Source of the DNA: Uliginosibacterium paludis
GTDB lineage: Bacteria > Pseudomonadota > Gammaproteobacteria > Burkholderiales > Rhodocyclaceae
Direction: 5' to 3'
Length of the DNA: 64,000 bases
Assembly (NCBI RefSeq): GCF_039631355.1
Contig: NZ_JBDIVF010000006.1
Location: 113,264-177,263 of the forward strand
A program made the translations under genes and the position numbers. The notes under the pieces were generated by a model. That model was not told the DNA's origin, did not search any database, and worked only from the letters and a program-made list of their open reading frames with translations. Position 1 is the stretch's first letter. Each line of letters begins with the position of its first letter. Positions 60,021-64,000 of this stretch are shown here, piece after piece.

Positions 60021-60922
60021 GGCTGGCGCTCCAGTTTCTCAAGACGCTCGCGGATCACGGCGCTGTCCTCCAGGCGCAGTCCGAGCGAGCGTGCAACACG
60101 CTCGTTTACGCCGACCGTGAATTTCTGGGGGTACTGCATTCCGGGGTTGCCATTGCCTGCCAGCGTGGCCCTCACCATGTCGGCCGTTTGCGCGGCGATC
60201 TGTTCGGGCGAGGAATACAGTGCAACGGTGGCGCCCGCATTCAGATAGGCCGGCGAAAAACCGATCACCGGGACCTGGTGACGAAACGCTCCGAGCAGAA
60301 TGCTGGGGATGGTCCGGGCGTTGAAGATGGTGGTGTCAGGCGTGGCCAGAATGACGAGGTCATCGCCCAGCATCCGTTGCATGGCGGGGTAGATTTCCTT
60401 CTCGTCGCCGACCGATTCGCTTTGCGCCTTGATCGACTGTTCGCGGGCGGCAGCCATCAGGCCTTGCGTGCTGTCCCGGCTGTCCCGGCCGGCGAGCAGA
60501 CCGATCCGGGTGTGTTCGGGCAGCGCGGTACGAACGAGCCTGACATAGCGTGCGGCGGGCTGGTCGATCAGTACGCCTCCGGCGACGGTGCGCTGTGCCT
60601 TGACCCTGTCATAGGTTGTACGGGGAATCATCGCGAGCACCAGCGGTGCGCCAAAGGTCGCGGGCTCGAGTGCCTCTGCGGCCAGACTGCCGGCAGCGAC
60701 AACCAGCTGCGTGCCCGGCGGCAGTTCCCGGCGAGCCTGCTCCGGATCCACCAGCGTGATCTGCACTGCGCTGTTTTTCAGAGCGATGACGAAAGCATTC
60801 GCGAACTGCTGGTAGGCGGCCGAGGTGTCACCCAGGACAAGGGCAACGGAGCCGGCAGCGAGGGCCCTGACGGGCCAGAGCAGCGTCAGCAGGCAGAGCA
60901 GGGCAAGGCGGCGGACGACCAT
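60017..60922 (-). CDS. ABC_sub_bind-type periplasmic binding protein linked to the hybrid kinase
   Basis: This 301-residue protein has a signal peptide (LALLCLLTLLWPVRALAA) and the fold of the ABC substrate-binding family related to TrpX/type 1 binding proteins: VALVLGDTSAAYQQFANAFV, LVLAMIPRTTYDRVKAQRTV, HTRIGLLAGRDSRDSTQGL and PVIGFSPAYLNAGATVALYS. It has no permease or ATPase partner, and its gene overlaps the kinase gene. It is likely the ligand-sensing periplasmic subunit. The start at 60922 is chosen for the signal peptide; longer starts are possible. Confidence 0.82.
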   Translation of the reverse strand: MVVRRLALLCLLTLLWPVRALAAGSVALVLGDTSAAYQQFANAFVIALKNSAVQITLVDPEQARRELPPGTQLVVAAGSLAAEALEPATFGAPLVLAMIPRTTYDRVKAQRTVAGGVLIDQPAARYVRLVRTALPEHTRIGLLAGRDSRDSTQGLMAAAREQSIKAQSESVGDEKEIYPAMQRMLGDDLVILATPDTTIFNARTIPSILLGAFRHQVPVIGFSPAYLNAGATVALYSSPEQIAAQTADMVRATLAGNGNPGMQYPQKFTVGVNERVARSLGLRLEDSAVIRERLEKLERQP

Positions 60923-61206
60923 CGATCCGGAGGCGCCCGCGAGCTGCGGGATGGCTTCCTTGTGCCACGATGGCGACTTGTGGCCGACCAGCCAGGCTGT
61001 CCATCGGGCCATCCGGCCTTTTCCGGGATTGATCATTCGCCAGAGGATACAAGAGCCCACGGAATCGGGGTGGCTCCGGAGGCCAGGGTTTGCGGGAAAA
61101 TATCCTGCCCATTAGGGTAAGGCTTTCGTCTCCCGTCCTCGGACAGTGCCGCCGGCAGCGTAAGATCAGGCGCTGAACAAATTGAAAAAACTGGCGGAAC
61201 ACACTC

Positions 61207-61860
61207 ATGGAGCCATGTCGGGTACTGGTCATTGAAGATCATGCGCTGGTCCGGGAGGCGCTTGTCCGTGCGCTCGAGCAACTCGATCGCACCTGCGAGC
61301 ACGCCCAGGCCGGATGCGCGGCAGATGCGATGGCGCTCATCGAGAGCGGGCACGAGTTCGATCTGATCCTGACCGACCTGATGCTGCCGGACATGAGCGG
61401 TTTTTCCCTGCTTTCGATCCTGGCGCACCGTTTTCCCGCCGTACCGGTCGTGGTGGTGTCTGCCCTGGCCGATGAGGCTTCCGTCAAGCGGGCACTCAAG
61501 GCCGGCGCGGCCGGTTTCATTTCCAAGACCCTGTCATCCGGCGAACTGGTGGCTGCGATCCGTGCAGTGTTACGGGGTCAGATGGTGACACCCGATTTCG
61601 ATGCGCCCGCGCCAGTCATGCAGAGAGTCGTCCGGCGCAGGGGGATCGATTCACTCTCCGAGCAGTACGGACTCACCGCCGCCCAGACGCGTGTCATGGA
61701 ACTGATGGTGGAAGGGCGAACCAACCGGGAAATCGCGGACTTGCTCGGACTGGCGGAGGGTACGATCAAGGTGCATTGCTCGGCGATCCTTCGCGCGCTG
61801 GGTGTGCCCAATCGGGCCCAGGCGCTGGTCGTACTGGCACGGCAGGGCTTGCGTGCCTGA
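61207..61860 (+). CDS. LuxR/NarL-type response regulator
   Basis: This 217-residue regulator has a receiver domain (VIEDHALVREALVRALEQLD, phospho-Asp in LILTDLMLPDMSGFSLL) and a C-terminal LuxR helix-turn-helix (LTAAQTRVMELMVEGRTNRE, IADLLGLAEGTIKVHCSAIL). It is divergent from the periplasmic-binding/kinase pair across about 280 bp and is the likely output of that kinase. Start ATG at 61207; no strong ribosome site is visible. Confidence 0.92.
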   Translation: MEPCRVLVIEDHALVREALVRALEQLDRTCEHAQAGCAADAMALIESGHEFDLILTDLMLPDMSGFSLLSILAHRFPAVPVVVVSALADEASVKRALKAGAAGFISKTLSSGELVAAIRAVLRGQMVTPDFDAPAPVMQRVVRRRGIDSLSEQYGLTAAQTRVMELMVEGRTNREIADLLGLAEGTIKVHCSAILRALGVPNRAQALVVLARQGLRA

Positions 61861-61883
61861 GTGAGCCCCAAGAGAGGGGGGGC

Positions 61884-62594
61884 TCAGGCCATGTGCAGGC
61901 CCACCCGGCTGTTTTTTTCCTCTCTTGCGGCGACGATGCGTTCGATCCGCCTTGCGGCTGCGAGCGCAGTCTGCTCGGCCGGGATCGCTTCGGGCCCGTG
62001 CTCGAGAATGGCCAGGAAGTAGCGTGCAACAGCCCTGCAGGCGTTGTTGAGCGAAGTTGGCAGGCGTTCTGCCGGCTCGTCCTGCAGCAGCAGTTTCGAG
62101 GCGGAAATGGCAAATACCGGTGCCAGTACGCGATGCCTGAGATGTTCGGGGAAGGACTCGAGCAAGCGGATCGACGCCTTGTATTGCCAGGGATTGGTGG
62201 GCCACTGCGAGGGTAGCGCCAGCGCACTGGGGAGTCGCTCCAGGTCACGGCAGACTACGCGCAGGTCTTCCTGTGAGTCACGGAATGGCAGCAGCACCAG
62301 ATCAGAGAGCCGGCAGACATCCAAGTCGACGGTCGGTCTGTTCGCGCCGCCATCGACAACGCCGATCCAGCCTTCGCGGGACTTGAGTGCCGAAATGATC
62401 TTTTCGCGCGCGTCTGCGTTTCTGGCGTCGGCATGCACATAGGGCAGCTTGCCCTGAGGCGGCGGCTCGCGCCCGATGTCTGTCATCACAAACGCAGCCC
62501 GATGCCCGAGCAGACCCAGTCCGTAGCACAGCATGTGCGACAGGGTTGTCTTGCCGCAGCCACCCTTGCTGCCCAGAATCGAGATGACCTTCAT
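61884..62594 (-). CDS. ParA/MinD-like P-loop ATPase, orphan
   Basis: This 236-residue protein has a deviant Walker A (ISILGSKGGCGKTTLSHML), a switch I/II region with VVDGGANRPTVDLD and no obvious partner. Members act in partitioning, chemosensory-array or secretion positioning. No ParB, MinE or other partner gene is adjacent. The ATG at 62594 has an AAGGAG site. The protein is shorter than typical ParA, and its target cannot be told. Confidence 0.8.
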   Translation of the reverse strand: MKVISILGSKGGCGKTTLSHMLCYGLGLLGHRAAFVMTDIGREPPPQGKLPYVHADARNADAREKIISALKSREGWIGVVDGGANRPTVDLDVCRLSDLVLLPFRDSQEDLRVVCRDLERLPSALALPSQWPTNPWQYKASIRLLESFPEHLRHRVLAPVFAISASKLLLQDEPAERLPTSLNNACRAVARYFLAILEHGPEAIPAEQTALAAARRIERIVAAREEKNSRVGLHMA

Positions 62595-62632
62595 CGTGCC
62601 GCTCCTTCGCCAGTCTGTTGATGCTGCGCCAA

Positions 62633-63442
62633 TCATGCGGCAGTCGGTCCCGGGACGAATTCCGGAATAGAGCCGTTTTTCCGTCTTATCGGATGCTTGG
62701 CCGGAATCCGGTAGCAGAACAAACGGGTGTGCCGCGAATCATCGACGAGGAGGGTTTCAAAAGGCTGGATGCCGGGGATCTCGAAGCTGTTGCTGATAAG
62801 AAGACTCCCTGGTTTCATCTCCGTGATTGCCTTGCGCCAGATGCCGGGCATCGGTACGGGTGACAGGAAGGCGTAGACGACATCGAAGTCGCCCAGCGGC
62901 ATTTTCCACAGATCCGCGCGGTGAAACGTGAGTCTCGCTTCGCGGCGGGCCAGCCAGCGCGAAATCCAGAACGGGGCGGGGGCCGACTCGATTCCACGGA
63001 CATCCCAGGCTGGTCTCAGGCGGGCGATCCGCCGCAGCAAACCACCTGTCCCGCTACCGATATCAAGCAGCTTCAGTTCGGCGGGATTGCCCAGATAGGC
63101 GAGCATCCGGTGGGCGGTGTGCTTGTTTGAGAGATAGAGCGGAACCTGTGTCCGGAAGCTGCTCCAGTAGGTCAGGGCCAGCACGGCGAATGCAAGTCCG
63201 TATACCCATGGCGGAATGCCGGTCTGGATGGCAAGTGCAAGCGCTGGACAAAAAACGAGATGGATGAAGGCCCACCATTTCGGACAGAGAAGGATGGCGG
63301 AGGCAGATGCCGCGACCACGCCCTGAATCAATGCAAGTTGAATCAGAGTCATCGCAGGCAGTGATTCGCTGTGCCCCAGCGAATAAATGATCAGAAAGCC
63401 GGCGACTTGCGCTGCCAGGGCTTTCAGGAGATGTCTGGGCAT
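62633..63442 (-). CDS. SAM-dependent methyltransferase with N-terminal membrane segments
   Basis: This 269-residue protein has three or four hydrophobic segments in the first 95 residues (LAAQVAGFLIIYSLGHS, LIQLALIQGVVAASASAILL, FIHLVFCPALALAIQ), then a class I methyltransferase domain with LKLLDIGSGTGGLLRRIARL and the second-motif GIESAP. The start at 63442 is picked for the membrane segment; no good ribosome site is visible. It lies directly upstream of the ParA-like gene (38 bp). Substrate unknown. Confidence 0.75.
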   Translation of the reverse strand: MPRHLLKALAAQVAGFLIIYSLGHSESLPAMTLIQLALIQGVVAASASAILLCPKWWAFIHLVFCPALALAIQTGIPPWVYGLAFAVLALTYWSSFRTQVPLYLSNKHTAHRMLAYLGNPAELKLLDIGSGTGGLLRRIARLRPAWDVRGIESAPAPFWISRWLARREARLTFHRADLWKMPLGDFDVVYAFLSPVPMPGIWRKAITEMKPGSLLISNSFEIPGIQPFETLLVDDSRHTRLFCYRIPAKHPIRRKNGSIPEFVPGPTAA

Positions 63443-63515
63443 GGCTGGGTCTGGGGTGAAAAAACGAGTAACGACATTCCTGCTTGTTGAGTTCAATATT
63501 TTTTTGATTCGATGC

Positions 63516-63544
63516 TTGACTCTCGATTCGGGTATCTCTATAGT
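63516..63544 (+). promoter_or_regulatory. Sigma-70 promoter of the tRNA-Tyr-Gly-Thr-tuf operon
   Basis: TTGACT (63516-63521) and TATAGT (63539-63544) are separated by exactly 17 bp. tRNA-Tyr starts 14 bp after the -10, with a GC-containing discriminator typical of stable-RNA promoters. Confidence 0.85.
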
Positions 63545-63557
63545 TCTGCGTTCTCCC

Positions 63558-63643
63558 GGAGGGGTGCCCGAGTGGCTAAAGGGGGCAGACTGTAAATCTG
63601 TTGGCTTACGCCTACGTTGGTTCGAATCCAACCTCCTCCACCA
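63558..63643 (+). tRNA. tRNA-Tyr (anticodon GUA)
   Basis: The acceptor stem GGAGGGG pairs with CTCCTCC (one G-U), the T arm is GTTGG-TTCGAAT-CCAAC, and the anticodon loop reads CTGTAAA. A long variable arm of class II type is present. CCA is encoded at 63641-63643. Confidence 0.97.
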
Positions 63644-63714
63644 GTTTCACAGGTTGTGCGTCGTGTGGCGCGCAATGGGTGGCGGGCGAGAATTGTATAT
63701 TGCTCGTGTGTAAG

Positions 63715-63788
63715 GCGGGTGTAGCTCAATGGTAGAGCAGAAGCCTTCCAAGCTTATGACGAGGGTTCGATTCCCTTCACCCGCTCCA
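63715..63788 (+). tRNA. tRNA-Gly (anticodon UCC)
   Basis: The acceptor stem GCGGGTG pairs with CACCCGC, the T arm has GGTTCGATTCC, and the anticodon loop contains TTCCAA (anticodon TCC). CCA is encoded at 63786-63788. Confidence 0.97.
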
Positions 63789-63797
63789 GTTTGCAGT

Positions 63798-63872
<75 letters not shown>

Positions 63873-63917
63873 CTAGATTCTGTTTTCAACTGCTTGCTCG
63901 GTTTATTGGGGTAGATC

Positions 63918-64000
63918 ATGGCCAAGGAAAAGTTTGAACGTACGAAGCCGCACGTGAACGTCGGCACGATTGGTCACGTTGACCACGGCAAGACCACGCT
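63918..64000 (+). CDS. tuf: Elongation factor Tu, N-terminal fragment (cut by window edge)
   Basis: The frame starts MAKEKFERTKPHVNVGTIGH and continues VDHGKTTL, the N-terminus and P-loop of EF-Tu. It follows the tRNA genes by 45 bp, as in other betaproteobacteria, where the tRNAs and tuf are co-transcribed. Only 27 codons lie inside the window. Confidence 0.97.
   Translation, partial: MAKEKFERTKPHVNVGTIGHVDHGKTT

Overview
The window looks like chromosomal DNA of a GC-rich (roughly 65%) betaproteobacterium, possibly of the Rhodocyclales. The pointers are the tRNA-Tyr / tRNA-Gly / tRNA-Thr / tuf arrangement at the right end, a PhaM-type polyhydroxyalkanoate granule protein, and abundant NitT/TauT-type ABC transporters. 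The genus cannot be fixed from sequence reading alone. No phage, transposase or CRISPR array was seen.

The dominant theme is purine and pyrimidine nitrogen scavenging, spread over several clusters. (1) 280-9931: a Tsx-like nucleoside channel, then an eight-gene leftward operon. In transcription order it encodes an ABC substrate-binding protein, an isopenicillin-N-synthase-like Fe(II) oxygenase, two tandem Rieske oxygenases, an ABC ATPase, an ABC permease, 8-oxoguanine deaminase and a Rieske-partner reductase. A near-consensus sigma-54 promoter lies upstream at 10187-10202. (2) 27558-31035: a CodA-family deaminase with an MscS channel and a DMT exporter. (3) 37811-43117: allantoicase and ureidoglycolate lyase downstream of a polar amino-acid-type ABC transporter and a FadR-type GntR regulator with a nested palindromic operator. 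(4) 48859-52457: urate hydroxylase (PuuD), allantoinase (PuuE), 5-hydroxyisourate hydrolase and OHCU decarboxylase. (5) 52507-56493: a LysR regulator divergent from a second NitT/TauT ABC operon, which has its own sigma-54 promoter and an NtrC-like site.

Together clusters 3 and 4 take urate through 5-hydroxyisourate, OHCU, allantoin and allantoate to ureidoglycolate and glyoxylate. Cluster 1 can deliver urate from 8-oxoguanine. No xanthine dehydrogenase is present in the window. The co-localised Rieske oxygenases therefore suggest an oxygenase-based way of making 8-oxopurines or urate; this is the most interesting hypothesis here.

Between these clusters lie: an iron module (Fur box, TonB receptor, PepSY-flavoreductase fusion; 12164-16815); a malate/lactate dehydrogenase-like gene with an ACT-like partner, and phosphoglucomutase (16906-20165); a chemoreceptor, an orphan TRAP binding protein, several small or unrecognised genes and a lower-GC lipoprotein with nearby repeats (20227-26597); glutathione peroxidase; NDH-2; proline-rich mini-proteins; a PhoX-like protein; a PAS-GGDEF-hemerythrin protein; a MocR regulator; a beta-helix-like exported protein; FIST and PhaM; and a three-gene periplasmic-binding-protein / hybrid-kinase / response-regulator system (58086-61860). 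The right end has a ParA-like ATPase, a membrane-linked methyltransferase, three tRNA genes behind a good sigma-70 promoter, and the start of tuf.
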